This document shows positions 7,374-16,979 of a stretch of DNA of 64,000 nt, one piece after another. Every line of letters begins with the position of its first letter. Within the stretch, counting starts at the first letter, position 1. The stretch is taken from positions 186,001-250,000 of the forward strand of contig NZ_FUKU01000057.1 of NCBI RefSeq assembly GCF_900163865.1, read 5' to 3'. Below the pieces are notes generated by a model. It was not told where the DNA came from. It made no database searches and saw only the letters and a program-made list of their open reading frames with translations. The DNA comes from Sphingobacterium sp. JB170. GTDB taxonomy: Bacteria; Bacteroidota; Bacteroidia; Sphingobacteriales; Sphingobacteriaceae. The translations under genes were made by a program, and so were the position numbers.

Positions 7374-10160
7374 ATGAGAATATATTTACTATTAATATTC
7401 TATTTTATTTCCTACGTCTCTCTTGCGCAAACGACCGTATTAAAGGGCAAAATTATAGATAGCAATGACAGCTTTTCCTTGCCGGGAGCATCGCTACGAC
7501 TCCAGGAAGGCAATAGGCATACTGTCTCGGATGCTAACGGAAACTTTGAGTTTCTAAACCTACCGGATGGCACCTACACCCTGAATGTTGATTATATGGG
7601 GTACAACCACTTCGAGCAAAAAATCACCACCAGCGACAAAGGAATTGAAGTTCGTCTTGTTCCTGCGAGCAGCGCGATTGACGAAGTTCAAGTAATTGGC
7701 GATATCGCCAAAGGGCAAGCGCGCGCCTTGAACCAGCAGAAAAGCAACAACAATATATCCAATATCATTTCCTCAGATCAAGTAGGGCGCTTCCCGGATC
7801 AAAATATTGGCGATGCATTAAAACGTATCCCCGGGATCACGATGCAGAACGATCAGGGCGAAGCTAGAAACATCATCGTTCGCGGTCTCTCGCCCGAGCT
7901 GAACTCGGTCACGCTGAACGGAGACCGTATTCCCTCGGCAGAAGGAGACAACAGAAATGTACAGATGGACTTGATCCCCTCAGATATGATCTCTTCAATC
8001 GAAGTGAACAAAACATTAACACCGGATATGGATGCCGACGCCATTGGAGGTAGCGTTAACCTTATTACGCGGGCCGCCCCAAATAAGCAGCGTATCTCCG
8101 CTACATTGAGTGGCGGCTATGCGCCGATCCGTGAAAAGGCAATCTATAACGCTTCATTAATTTACGGAAATCGATTTATGGATAACAAAATGGGGCTGGT
8201 CTTGAGTGGAACGATCCAGACCAATGATTTCGGATCGAATAATATTGAGGCTGAATGGGACGAAGATGAAGGTGATGTTTTCCTAAAAGAATTGCAGATT
8301 CGTAAATACGATGTTACCCGTGTCCGGCGCAGCGTATCGGCGGCGTGGGATTATGATATTGACGCTAAAAACAGGTTGGCTTTGAATGCGATGTATAACT
8401 GGCGCGATGACCGCGAGAACCGCTTTGCAACGACCTTTTCGGACATAGAATATGATGCCGAGGCCGACACCTATATTGGCGAGATAGAACACGAAACCAA
8501 AGGGGGTGTCGATAACAGCCGAAACAAAGGACGCCGCTTGGAGCGTCAATCGGTTATGAACTTCTCGCTACAGGGGGAGCATATATTATTGCCGACGCTA
8601 GATATGGACTGGGCAGCTTCCTATTCGCGCGCCTCGGAATGGCGCCCTAATGAGCGGTACATATCGTACGTTCAAGAAGGCGCTATGCTAAACACTGATT
8701 TTAGCGACCCGTACCTACCTTTTGCTAGCGACCAGGCTAACGATCTTTCGAGTTTTGAGCTAAATGAGCTTACGGAGAACGAGAACAATACGCATGAAGA
8801 TGAGTTTGGTGCTAAGCTAAATTTCCGTGTACCGTTATCGGTGATCGACGGCCAAAAAGGAAGAATACGCTTCGGTGTACGCCTGCGGATGAAGACCAAA
8901 GAGCGTGACAATAACTTCTTTGAATATAGCCCCTTATCGGGGTTTGATAACATGGCGGAATTGCCGATCCAAACTTGGAACGCTAAAGGTTGGGATCAGG
9001 GAGAGCGCTATGCTGCAGGGTCTTTTGTGGATAAAAACTTCTTGGGCGGCTTAAACCTAGCGGACCGCTCACAATTCGAGCGGGAGTCAAATCCCAAAGA
9101 GTTCCTATCGCAGAACTACCGCGCGAAAGAGCAGATCTACGCCGGTTATGTCCGCTGGGATCAAAACATTACCGAAAGCACGGCTTTAATATTAGGTGCC
9201 CGTTTAGAGCATACCCGAATTGACTACACGGGTAACAACGTGGTCGATGAAGAGGAATTGGCCGGCGAGATCAACAATAAAAACGACTACACGCAGATCC
9301 TTCCTGGAATTACTTTAAAACATAATTTTTCCAAAAACCTCGTTTTACGCGCCGCGGTTACCACCAGCTTAGCCCGCCCGAATTATTACGCACTCGCTCC
9401 CTACGTAAACTCAAACTTAGGTGATAAAGAGCTTTTTGCGGGAAATCCAAATTTGGAGGCTACCTACTCGACAAACTATGACCTTATGCTGGAGCGCTAC
9501 TTTCAAAACGTAGGGATCATTTCGGGAGGTGCTTTCTATAAGCGCTTAAAGAATTTCATCTACATGTATAACGATCGAAGCTTCACGGCCGATCGTTTCG
9601 ATCAGGTCTTCCCAACACTAGAAAACCCAATTGATGGGGGTGATACGTGGGATTTCGCACAATACCGCAATGGTGAGAAGGTCGATGTATATGGCTTTGA
9701 GGTTGCCATCCAGCGGCAACTGGACTTCCTTCCAGGCCCCTTCCTGCAAGGTTTCGCCGTGTATGCCAACTACACCTATACTAAATCTAAAGCCGAAGGT
9801 ATCGCCGGCGAGGATGGTGTGCTACGTGAAGGACTTGGTCTTCCACAAACAGCCCCGCATATGGTGAACGGTTCGCTGTCGTGGGAAAACAGCAAATTTT
9901 CTGCACGTGTTTCGGCAAACTACACAGCAGCCTATCTCGATGAAATCGGCGATGACGCGTTCACGGATGCTTTTTACGACAAGCAGTTCTTTTTAGATGC
10001 AAACGCATCCTATAAAATCAGAAAATCACTTCGTATCTTTGCCGAGGCCAACAACTTAACCAATCAGCCACTCCGTTACTACCAAGGAGAAGTGGAGCGG
10101 ATGCGTCAATTAGAATATTATAAACCACGTTATACCTTAGGTCTTAAATTTGACCTTTAA
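7374..10160 (+). CDS. TonB-dependent outer-membrane receptor (phytase-linked)
   Basis: I choose the ATG at 7374 because it starts directly at the signal peptide (MRIYLLLIFYF...SLAQ); an upstream TTG at 7350 would add eight unlikely residues. The 928-residue protein has a carboxypeptidase-regulatory-like domain (about 22-105), a plug domain (about 130-235, with GDALKRIPG, IIVRGLSPELN and DAIGGSVNL) and a beta-barrel ending in an aromatic C-terminus (YTLGLKFDL). The plug pattern is that of the Xanthomonas/Caulobacter-type receptor subfamily. The phytase gene starts 11 bp after it. I infer uptake of inositol phosphates or another phosphate ester through the outer membrane. Confidence 0.92.
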   Translation: MRIYLLLIFYFISYVSLAQTTVLKGKIIDSNDSFSLPGASLRLQEGNRHTVSDANGNFEFLNLPDGTYTLNVDYMGYNHFEQKITTSDKGIEVRLVPASSAIDEVQVIGDIAKGQARALNQQKSNNNISNIISSDQVGRFPDQNIGDALKRIPGITMQNDQGEARNIIVRGLSPELNSVTLNGDRIPSAEGDNRNVQMDLIPSDMISSIEVNKTLTPDMDADAIGGSVNLITRAAPNKQRISATLSGGYAPIREKAIYNASLIYGNRFMDNKMGLVLSGTIQTNDFGSNNIEAEWDEDEGDVFLKELQIRKYDVTRVRRSVSAAWDYDIDAKNRLALNAMYNWRDDRENRFATTFSDIEYDAEADTYIGEIEHETKGGVDNSRNKGRRLERQSVMNFSLQGEHILLPTLDMDWAASYSRASEWRPNERYISYVQEGAMLNTDFSDPYLPFASDQANDLSSFELNELTENENNTHEDEFGAKLNFRVPLSVIDGQKGRIRFGVRLRMKTKERDNNFFEYSPLSGFDNMAELPIQTWNAKGWDQGERYAAGSFVDKNFLGGLNLADRSQFERESNPKEFLSQNYRAKEQIYAGYVRWDQNITESTALILGARLEHTRIDYTGNNVVDEEELAGEINNKNDYTQILPGITLKHNFSKNLVLRAAVTTSLARPNYYALAPYVNSNLGDKELFAGNPNLEATYSTNYDLMLERYFQNVGIISGGAFYKRLKNFIYMYNDRSFTADRFDQVFPTLENPIDGGDTWDFAQYRNGEKVDVYGFEVAIQRQLDFLPGPFLQGFAVYANYTYTKSKAEGIAGEDGVLREGLGLPQTAPHMVNGSLSWENSKFSARVSANYTAAYLDEIGDDAFTDAFYDKQFFLDANASYKIRKSLRIFAEANNLTNQPLRYYQGEVERMRQLEYYKPRYTLGLKFDL

Positions 10161-10171
10161 GCAAACAAACT

Positions 10172-11227
10172 ATGAGAAAACAGTTCATCATACTAACTTT
10201 AGCAACCGCCCTACTTTCAGCCTGTGGCGACAATTACGCTCCTGTTGCTGAGAATGCACTAAAGCCTACTGTTACTACCGAGCAGGTGCCAAATGACACG
10301 GATGACCCGGCAATCTGGGTGAATCCAAATGACAGCACCGATATGTTGGTGATCGGTACTGATAAGCATGAAAAGACAGGTGGTCTTTATGCTTTTGATG
10401 CGCAAGGGAAAATCATCAATAAAGTAACTCCATTAGACCGTCCGAACAATGTCGATATCGCTTACGGCTTTAATTTAGGCGGAGAAAAGGTTGATATAGC
10501 CGTTGTTACCGAGCGTGGCACCGATAAAATTCGGGTATTCAGTTTGCCTGACTTAACGCCTCTTGATAATGGCGGTATTCCCGTCTTTGACGGACAGGAA
10601 GAAAAGTCGCCAATGGGCGTCGCTTTATATACACAGAGCGATAGCATATCTACTAAAATTTTTGCTGTGGTGGGCCGCAAAACGGGACCTACAGGCAGCT
10701 ATCTTTATCAATATGAGCTTAAAGATAACAGCGGCGTGATCACCGGGGAAAAAGTTCGCGAATTTGGAGCATTCAATGGTGGCAAAGAAATCGAGGCCAT
10801 TGTTGTAGACAATGAGCTGGGCTATATCTATTATTCGGACGAAGGATTCGGTATCCATAAATACTACGCCGACCCGTCTAAAGGAAACCAAGAGCTCGCG
10901 TTGTTTGGACAAGAGGATTTTAAAGACGATCATGAAGGTCTAGCAATCTATAAAACCTCGGACAGCACCGGTTACCTGGTCGCCTCCAATCAGCAAAACA
11001 ACTCTTTTAACATATATCCTAGAGAGGGCGATGCAGGAAATACCAATCAGTATACGCTTATTGCCGAAGTTCCGGTCTCAGCGATTGAGTGCGATGGCCT
11101 CGAGGCGATCTCCATGCCGATCGGCTCGCAGTTCCCGCAAGGGATGATCGTAGCGATGAGTAATGGCATGGTATTTCATTATTACGACTGGCAGATGATC
11201 CAAGACCTTATCGAGGCAAGCCATTAA
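10172..11227 (+). CDS. Beta-propeller 3-phytase lipoprotein
   Basis: The 351-residue protein has a lipoprotein signal peptide (LLSACGDN). It carries the conserved beta-propeller phytase segments in order: DDPAIWVNP near residue 46, RPNNVDIAYGF near 90, ELGYIYYSDEGFGIHKY near 214, DHEGLAIY near 252 and ASNQQNNSFNIY near 270. These hold the Ca2+ and phosphate sites of the family, which hydrolyses phytate (inositol hexakisphosphate). The length is normal. The lipobox suggests outer-membrane anchoring. It forms a two-gene operon with the TonB receptor just upstream, a known arrangement in Bacteroidota for organic phosphate scavenging. Confidence 0.93.
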   Translation: MRKQFIILTLATALLSACGDNYAPVAENALKPTVTTEQVPNDTDDPAIWVNPNDSTDMLVIGTDKHEKTGGLYAFDAQGKIINKVTPLDRPNNVDIAYGFNLGGEKVDIAVVTERGTDKIRVFSLPDLTPLDNGGIPVFDGQEEKSPMGVALYTQSDSISTKIFAVVGRKTGPTGSYLYQYELKDNSGVITGEKVREFGAFNGGKEIEAIVVDNELGYIYYSDEGFGIHKYYADPSKGNQELALFGQEDFKDDHEGLAIYKTSDSTGYLVASNQQNNSFNIYPREGDAGNTNQYTLIAEVPVSAIECDGLEAISMPIGSQFPQGMIVAMSNGMVFHYYDWQMIQDLIEASH

Positions 11228-11269
11228 AAAATTTTGAGCCATCAAAGGCTTTATCGAAACACCGCTCGG

Positions 11270-11300
11270 CGCCCCAAAAGTGATAGTGATCTTTGGGGCG
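11270..11300 (+). terminator. Hairpin after the phytase gene
   Basis: CGCCCCAAA (11270-11278) pairs perfectly with TTTGGGGCG (11292-11300) around a 13-nt loop, 43 bp after the phytase stop. The following T-run is weak (tccctgtttc). Confidence 0.55.
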
Positions 11301-11410
11301 TCCCTGTTTCGAAGTACTTTTGGCAGACCTTAACCTACCTTTTGTATATAAAAGAAACTATCACTAGCTAATTTTATTTCCCGCGGCAAGAATGCGGGAA
11401 AATTGAGCGC

Positions 11411-11451
11411 AAAAAAAATGTGGCTTAAAGCAAAAAGCTATAGCCACATTT
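11411..11451 (-). terminator. Intrinsic terminator of the cold-shock gene
   Basis: AAATGTGGCT (11416-11425) pairs with AGCCACATTT (11442-11451). On the minus strand the hairpin is followed by a run of eight T (plus-strand A-run at 11411-11418). It lies just downstream of the leftward cold-shock gene. Confidence 0.85.
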
Positions 11452-11477
11452 CCCAATAACAATTATTGAAGGAGTAA

Positions 11478-11669
11478 TTATGCGATGCGAACGTTTGTCG
11501 CATTAAGTCCTTTTTGACCTCTTTCAACGTCATAAGTAACTTCATCGTTTTCTCTTATCTCGTCTCTAAGACCTGTTGTGTGTACAAATAGATCATCACC
11601 ACCGTCGTTAGGTGTAATAAATCCGAAACCTTTTGTACTGTTGAAAAATTTCACTTTTCCTTGTTGCAT
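11478..11669 (-). CDS. Cold-shock domain protein (CspA family)
   Basis: The 63-residue protein is a single cold-shock domain. RNP1 is seen as KGFGFI (residues 13-18) and RNP2 as LFVHTT (27-32), with the usual start GKVKFFN. The family binds single-stranded RNA and acts as an RNA chaperone at low temperature or under stress. A consensus promoter lies about 250 bp upstream, giving a long leader, and a strong intrinsic terminator follows, so it is a monocistronic unit. No other domain is fused. Confidence 0.97.
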   Translation of the reverse strand: MQQGKVKFFNSTKGFGFITPNDGGDDLFVHTTGLRDEIRENDEVTYDVERGQKGLNATNVRIA

Positions 11670-11946
11670 TGTGTAATGTATTAAATTAAATTATTTTTGT
11701 TAAGGCATAACGCCATTCCTAATTAGAACGCGAGCGTCCTAAATAATCATTATGTTAAACAGAAAAGATGTGTAGTCAAAGAGTATGAAAGTACATTCTC
11801 CAAAAGTTACTGCATCGATTAGATGATAACAACTAGCAACTGATAATGCAAAAACTAAAAGAGAAAAGTAAACTGATCGATTTCAGAAAAGCGTAGGCAG
11901 GGCCTGATTATATAGCAAAGATATGTATAATAAATTGAATATCAAA
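11670..11946 (-). promoter_or_regulatory. Promoter and long 5' leader of the cold-shock gene
   Basis: On the minus strand TTTG (plus 11943-11946), a 19-nt spacer and TATCTTTG (plus 11916-11923) match the Bacteroidota consensus TTTG-N19-TAnnTTTG exactly. Transcription would start near 11909, leaving a leader of about 240 nt before the ATG at 11669. The promoter sits a few bases beyond the desaturase stop. Long structured leaders are known for cold-shock mRNAs in other bacteria; a thermosensing role here is inference. Confidence 0.7.
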
Positions 11947-11950
11947 GAAT

Positions 11951-13012
11951 TTATCTTGACATCAATTTAATAACCATAAAATGCGATCTCAAAGCGCCAA
12001 AAAAAGTCTTATACTCGTTGTACTTTATATTGAATTCCTTTGAAGTTTCTTTAACGATCCGATTCAGTGCCGGGTAATGGACATGGCTAATTTTCGGAAA
12101 TAAGTGATGCTCGACTTGAAAATTCAACCCGCCCAGCAACCAGGTTAATACTTTACTGCCAGTGGCAAAATTTGCCGTCGATCGTAGCTGATGAATCATC
12201 CATTCATCTTCAATCTTACAGTTCTCCACGGTGTTAAACTCGGTCTCAGACACGACATGCGCAAGCTGAAAGACTGTCGCTAAGCATATTCCGCATACAA
12301 TGCTACTTATCAACAGCCCGATAAGCGTGGGAACAAACCCCACCACAAGTATGGGAATAGTAATAAATATCTGAAAGTGTATAAATTTACTCACCCAGAA
12401 AATAATATGCTCTTGTCTTGGAAAATTGAACTTATCGGATGTAGGGCTCAAACGCCGACGGAAATACTTTTCGTAATCTTGAAAGAAGATCCACGCGAGG
12501 TAGGAAATCGCGTACAGCAACATAAAGTATATATGCTGGAAGCGGTGATGCTTTTTCAAGGGCTGGTCATGGTGAATACGCATGAACTTAATTTCAATAT
12601 CATGATCTTCCCCATCGATGTTCGTATAGGTGTGATGTGCAATATTATGCTTGAGCTTCCATAAATAGATATTCCCTCCTAAAAGGTTTAAGGAGTACGA
12701 TAGCACCGAATTGAGTTTTTTATTATCCGAGAAAGAGTTGTGCCCCGCGTCGTGCATGATATTAAAACCAATTGCTGCGAAGTTGACCCCAAGAATGGCA
12801 CATAGAATGACACCGATAATCCAGTGCGGCTGCACAAATACCAAGGTAACGTATAACACAGCTAAAGATAACAGCAGTATTATAGCTTTGAGCATCAACC
12901 TTCTATTGCCGAATTTCTTTTTAGATTCCTGTTCGAAATAAAGATTTATCTTTTGTTTTAAAGATTTAGAAAACAATGTGTTGACATTGCTGAATTTTAA
13001 GGAGGGTTGCAT
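11951..13012 (-). CDS. Membrane fatty-acid (acyl-lipid) desaturase
   Basis: I prefer the ATG at 13012 (353 residues, MQPSLKFSN...). A longer frame from 13126 would translate a TG-repeat region into an unlikely THTHRK segment. The three histidine boxes of the di-iron desaturase/hydroxylase superfamily are present: HDAGH, HNIAHH and QVEHH, the last followed by LFPKISHVHY. Four to five membrane segments separate them. QVEHH is typical of front-end and delta-5/6-like acyl-lipid desaturases. The enzyme introduces a double bond into membrane lipid acyl chains and needs an electron donor. It lies just upstream of the cold-shock gene, in keeping with a role in cold adaptation, but the two have separate promoters. 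Confidence 0.92.
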   Translation of the reverse strand: MQPSLKFSNVNTLFSKSLKQKINLYFEQESKKKFGNRRLMLKAIILLLSLAVLYVTLVFVQPHWIIGVILCAILGVNFAAIGFNIMHDAGHNSFSDNKKLNSVLSYSLNLLGGNIYLWKLKHNIAHHTYTNIDGEDHDIEIKFMRIHHDQPLKKHHRFQHIYFMLLYAISYLAWIFFQDYEKYFRRRLSPTSDKFNFPRQEHIIFWVSKFIHFQIFITIPILVVGFVPTLIGLLISSIVCGICLATVFQLAHVVSETEFNTVENCKIEDEWMIHQLRSTANFATGSKVLTWLLGGLNFQVEHHLFPKISHVHYPALNRIVKETSKEFNIKYNEYKTFFGALRSHFMVIKLMSR

Positions 13013-13065
13013 CGTGCGCGCGTGGATTGTATTGATATGACTAAAGTTAACTATTCGAACTTTTC

Positions 13066-13078
13066 TGTGTGTGTGTGT
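13066..13078. repeat. Short TG dinucleotide repeat
   Basis: Six TG units lie about 55 bp upstream of the preferred desaturase start. Repeat-length change could affect expression or an alternative upstream start, but six units is short. Confidence 0.5.
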
Positions 13079-13377
13079 ATAATTACAAATTAACACTAAT
13101 TTCTCTATTATAAAAATATTGTTCAATTAAAATGCCAGATTTAAATTGCTAATTTACGACTACCTTTAAAAAGAGCGTAATAAAATCGTGCTGAACGCAA
13201 AAGTACGAATAAATATCGTCGTTAGATATTTTATTCAACAAAGCCAAAGTAACAAAGAAATAGAAGAAAAGAAGGTATTATGGTGCATTTCCATTACCCT
13301 ACTTCCGATTTTACTGGCAGAAAAGCCGCACACGTCCACCCTCACTTACTCCGAGCCGAAATTTACTCAATACTGGG

Positions 13378-13548
13378 ATGCAAATCAATGCTGTATCCGG
13401 CACGTTACCCGCATACAGCCTCAAAAATAAAGGTAATGACGATCCATTTAAGGAAAAAGTAGCGGACGGTAACATGGAACTTCAAGTTCCCGGCGATCGG
13501 GAAATCAGCATCTGCTGGAAGAAGTCTAAAAATGATAAACACAATTAA
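13378..13548 (+). CDS. Possible small protein or gene remnant, unknown
   Basis: The plus frame from the ATG at 13378 to the TAA at 13546-13548 encodes 56 residues with a protein-like composition (QINAVSGTLPAYSLKNKG, then VADGNMELQVPGDREISI). There is no signal peptide, membrane segment or motif I recognise. The frame stays open upstream of the ATG without a better start, so it may be the tail of a decayed gene. The 13.0-13.9 kb region holds nothing else I can support. Confidence 0.25.
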   Translation: MQINAVSGTLPAYSLKNKGNDDPFKEKVADGNMELQVPGDREISICWKKSKNDKHN

Positions 13549-13667
13549 CCTAGGAGCGAGCAGAAACCAGATAAACTGATATGAAAATTTGAGCTCATCA
13601 CAGGCGGCACCACAGCGATTGAGGGCGTGGAGCCATATTGTAATTTCAATACTTTATATCTATATTG

Positions 13668-13693
13668 ATTTTGTAGTTTTACAACTGCAAAAT
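13668..13693. promoter_or_regulatory. Imperfect dyad upstream of GH89
   Basis: ATTTTGTAGTT (13668-13678) pairs with AACTGCAAAAT (13683-13693) over 11 bp with one G-T mismatch and a 4-nt centre. It lies about 235 bp before the GH89 start. It could be an operator or an RNA hairpin; no T-run follows. Confidence 0.3.
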
Positions 13694-13927
13694 ACCCGTA
13701 TGTGTGTAATATAAATACAATAAAATGGACGCTGTAGTAAATTTTCAAGATTTGCTATTACCGCGTGTTAATAGCATCTTTCGAAAAACCTTTCACGCTC
13801 GAATTAACTGGCGATATAGCTGATTCCCTGCGGGGTTAACCTTCTTTGTGAACAGGCAGGCTCGTTACACGCATATAATTTTATTTAATGGTTAAAACAT
13901 AGACCTTTGGGCTTTGTTAGCATAACA

Positions 13928-16183
13928 ATGATCGATATACAAATACAACAACAGCAGGCCGCGCAGGCGCTTCTCAAAAGAATATTGCCCGAAAGGGCCG
14001 CGGAGTTTCTAGTACGTATTGAGACTGCCGAGAAGAGCGATGAAGACTTCTTTAGCGTCCATGCTGCAGATGGTAAAATCGTCCTGTCCGGGAACAATCC
14101 TGTAGCGGTCGCCTCGGGGTTACACTGGTACCTTAAACACATCTGCAACTGCCATATCTCGTGGAACAGCGACCAGCTGAACCTTCCGCAGGTGCTGCCG
14201 ACGGATTTTCAGGGCATCCGAAAAAACACGGAGTTTAATATTCGTGCCTACCTGAACTTCTGCACCTTCAGCTATACGATGGCCTGGTGGAACTGGGAGC
14301 GTTGGGAGCGCGAAATTGATTGGATGGCCCTACACGGCATCAATATGCCTTTAGCTATCACGGGGCTAGAGGCTGTATGGCAAAACACGCTACGCCGTTT
14401 AGGTATGGACGACAACTCGATACGGAACTTTTTGGTGGGGCCGACCTACTTCGCCTGGCAGTGGATGGACAATCTGGAGAGTTGGATGGGACCCCTCTCG
14501 CAAGATTGGATAGATCGTCACGCGGAGCTCGGCCAGCGAATCATTGCCAGAGAGCGCGAACTGGGCATGAAAACCATCCTCAAAGGATTCACCGGTTACG
14601 TTCCTACGGCTCTTGCGAAATTCTACCCCGACGCGAAGATCTATAAATCGGACTGGATATCCACTTTCGAGACCGCGCTGATCGACCCACTGGATCCGCT
14701 GTTTGCTCAGATAGCCAAAATATTTCTTGAAGAGCAGTATAAGCTCTTCGGCACGGACCACTATTATTCGGTCGATCCGTTTCACGAAAGTCAGCCTCCT
14801 GTTAAAACTGCCGAATACCTTGAGCAGGCCGGCGGCGCCATTTTTTCGGCGATCCAAAATATCGACTCACAAGCTGTGCTGGCCATCCAGACCTGGTCAC
14901 TCCGCCCCGGCTTATTACGCGCCGTTCCCAAAGATAAAACGCTGATGCTGGCACTGACAGGCACCAACTGGAAAAAGCACGAAAGCTACTGGGGGCGCCC
15001 CTGGATCGTGGGCATGATGCATAATTTCGGGGGGCGGAACTATATCGGGGGTAACCTGGCGCACTTTTTAAGCCACGCGCTCCGTTTAAAGCGGATGCCC
15101 GAGGCGCTAAATGTGCAAGGTCTAGGAATCTTCCCCGAGGCCATCGAACATAACCCTGTGGTTTACCAGGCAGCAACTGAGATCGCCTGGCATGCGGATA
15201 TTCAAACCGACGTGTCAGCGTGGACCCAAAAATATGCCCAAGCGCGCTACGGACAGCTACCCAAGGCTGCTGGGCGCGCCTGGGAGATACTCCTTTCTAC
15301 CGTCTATCAGCAAAAGAAAGTGAAAATCATTTCTATGGAGTCACCCATTTGTGCCCGCCCGGCACTATTCATGCCTCGGGTATCGATGAACGGCAATATG
15401 GTAAGAGACTATGACTTAATCGCGCTGTGGCCAGCTTGGCAACAGATGATTAACGCGTCAGGCGAACTGGGTAAGATCGCTACATTTGAATATGACTTGG
15501 TGGATATTGCCCGTCAATGTTTAGCGGATCTATCGCTTTTATTGCATCAAACGCTGGGCGCCGCGTATACCACACGGGACACGAACAGCCTGCGCGCGGC
15601 GGGGAAGCAATATATTGAGCTGATGCGAGATATGGACGAATTGCTCGCCACCAGAGAAGAGTTCTTGTTAGGTAAGTGGCTGGCGGACGCCCGAAGATGG
15701 GGTAATCACCAGGAGGAGAAGGACCGCTACGAGCAGGCCGCACGCACGCTGATAACGATATGGGGGCCGGTTACACCCAACGCCCTATTTTATGATTATT
15801 CCAACCGGCAGTGGTCGGGCTTGATTAGCGGATTTTATGTTCCGCGCTGGCAGATGTACATCGACTATTTACTTGGACAGTCCGAGGAAGAGAACAAACG
15901 GTACCACTCGCGAAAGCTTAAAAAGTCTTACGGAAGGCCGGCTAATAATGCCAACCCATTTTTTGAAATGCTCTCTGTTTGGGAGAAATCGTGGACGGAA
16001 ATGCATGAGCGCTACCCCGCTGAGCCTTCAGGTGATGCACTGGAGATCGCCTCGCGATTATATGATAAATGGTGGCCCGTTATGCTGCATCAGTCTCAGC
16101 AGGTCACCCCTGCCGTGCAAAAAACCGAAAATGTGGAAGAAGCGACGCGTCAAGCCGAAGATGCCGATAATTTCGGTTTATAG
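13928..16183 (+). CDS. GH89 alpha-N-acetylglucosaminidase
   Basis: From the ATG at 13928 the protein has 751 residues. It matches GH89/NAGLU along its length: an N-terminal alpha/beta domain (SGNNPVAVASGLHWYLKH), then the barrel segments WWNWERWEREIDWMALHG and MPLAITG. The two catalytic Glu are E287 in DPFHESQPP and E404 in FPEAIEHNPVVY; these align with E316 and E446 of human NAGLU. A C-terminal helical domain follows. The family removes terminal alpha-linked GlcNAc, for example from heparan sulfate or mucin O-glycans. No signal peptide is present at this start or in any in-frame upstream codon, which is unusual for the family. The gene is monocistronic and followed by a hairpin terminator. 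Confidence 0.93.
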   Translation: MIDIQIQQQQAAQALLKRILPERAAEFLVRIETAEKSDEDFFSVHAADGKIVLSGNNPVAVASGLHWYLKHICNCHISWNSDQLNLPQVLPTDFQGIRKNTEFNIRAYLNFCTFSYTMAWWNWERWEREIDWMALHGINMPLAITGLEAVWQNTLRRLGMDDNSIRNFLVGPTYFAWQWMDNLESWMGPLSQDWIDRHAELGQRIIARERELGMKTILKGFTGYVPTALAKFYPDAKIYKSDWISTFETALIDPLDPLFAQIAKIFLEEQYKLFGTDHYYSVDPFHESQPPVKTAEYLEQAGGAIFSAIQNIDSQAVLAIQTWSLRPGLLRAVPKDKTLMLALTGTNWKKHESYWGRPWIVGMMHNFGGRNYIGGNLAHFLSHALRLKRMPEALNVQGLGIFPEAIEHNPVVYQAATEIAWHADIQTDVSAWTQKYAQARYGQLPKAAGRAWEILLSTVYQQKKVKIISMESPICARPALFMPRVSMNGNMVRDYDLIALWPAWQQMINASGELGKIATFEYDLVDIARQCLADLSLLLHQTLGAAYTTRDTNSLRAAGKQYIELMRDMDELLATREEFLLGKWLADARRWGNHQEEKDRYEQAARTLITIWGPVTPNALFYDYSNRQWSGLISGFYVPRWQMYIDYLLGQSEEENKRYHSRKLKKSYGRPANNANPFFEMLSVWEKSWTEMHERYPAEPSGDALEIASRLYDKWWPVMLHQSQQVTPAVQKTENVEEATRQAEDADNFGL

Positions 16184-16212
16184 AGGCGCCAAAATACGGG
16201 GTCTATCGTTGT

Positions 16213-16234
16213 GCTATTCGAGAATAGCCTTTTT
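16213..16234 (+). terminator. Intrinsic terminator after GH89
   Basis: GCTATT (16213-16218) and AATAGC (16223-16228) form a short stem with a CGAG loop, followed by CTTTTT. It lies 30 bp after the GH89 stop. Confidence 0.6.
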
Positions 16235-16758
16235 GCGAATAAACAAGCTTAAAGGCTATCTATTAATTTGACGCTGCTTTGGTTAGGCCAATTTTTCGCC
16301 CGCCACCCGTGATGGACAATAGGAAAGCATAATTATACACCCTATCGTTAAGCAGCGGCTCGTTAGCGAATACCAATCTCTTGAATGCAAAGAGCGAGAA
16401 CTTATCGGAGAAGGCCTCATAAAAGAACGTTATTACTAAGCAACGTCGTCTATTATATGTTCAAAGTATTTTTCCCTCATAGGTAATGTTCAAAAATGGC
16501 AAGTCTTTAGGGTTCTACCTTGTCAAATATAAATTACCTTCAGTATCTTAATCTCGTACGATATCTGTTTCGACAATCGTCTAACAATATAAGGAGCGAG
16601 ATCTCTATCTGGTTTTATAGAATAAAGCTCAATATCAATTATATAGCTCGAGCTGCCCAAGTGCGAAGCCACCACTTCTCTATATTTTCACAAGATTTTC
16701 ATAGACAATTGTCTACGTTATTTTACGACATATGTCATCGTTTAGATCTGTCAGGATC

Positions 16759-16950
16759 ATGAAATTTGTGTTATCACAAACAAAAACTATCATGAAATCC
16801 AAGCCCAGTATTTCTTTCCATGACCCACGCCACAAAAATTATTTTGGATATGCGACATGGCCGGCCGCAGAAGAAGGACGGGCAAAAGACAACGGAGACA
16901 ACAGTACGGATTTGATGAATTTATTTCTTGAACGCGTCGCAATTCTTTAA
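16759..16950 (+). CDS. Possible small hypothetical protein
   Basis: A 63-codon frame ends 29 bp before the isochorismatase-fold gene; an internal ATG at 16792 would give 52 residues. The translation (KPSISFHDPRHKNYFGYATW...) shows no signal peptide, membrane segment or motif I know. Its only support is position and composition. The rest of 16235-16979 is AT-rich, with nothing else I can call. Confidence 0.25.
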   Translation: MKFVLSQTKTIMKSKPSISFHDPRHKNYFGYATWPAAEEGRAKDNGDNSTDLMNLFLERVAIL

Positions 16951-16979
16951 TTATTCATTTATAATAAAACTATCAAAAA

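Noticed and set aside
13013..13126. N-terminal extension of the desaturase
   Set aside because: It translates a TG repeat and AT-rich promoter-like sequence and has no similarity to desaturase N-termini.
14399..15176. Minus-strand ORFs of 124-152 codons inside GH89
   Set aside because: The plus frame has conserved GH89 catalytic motifs across the same bases; the antisense frames show no domain.
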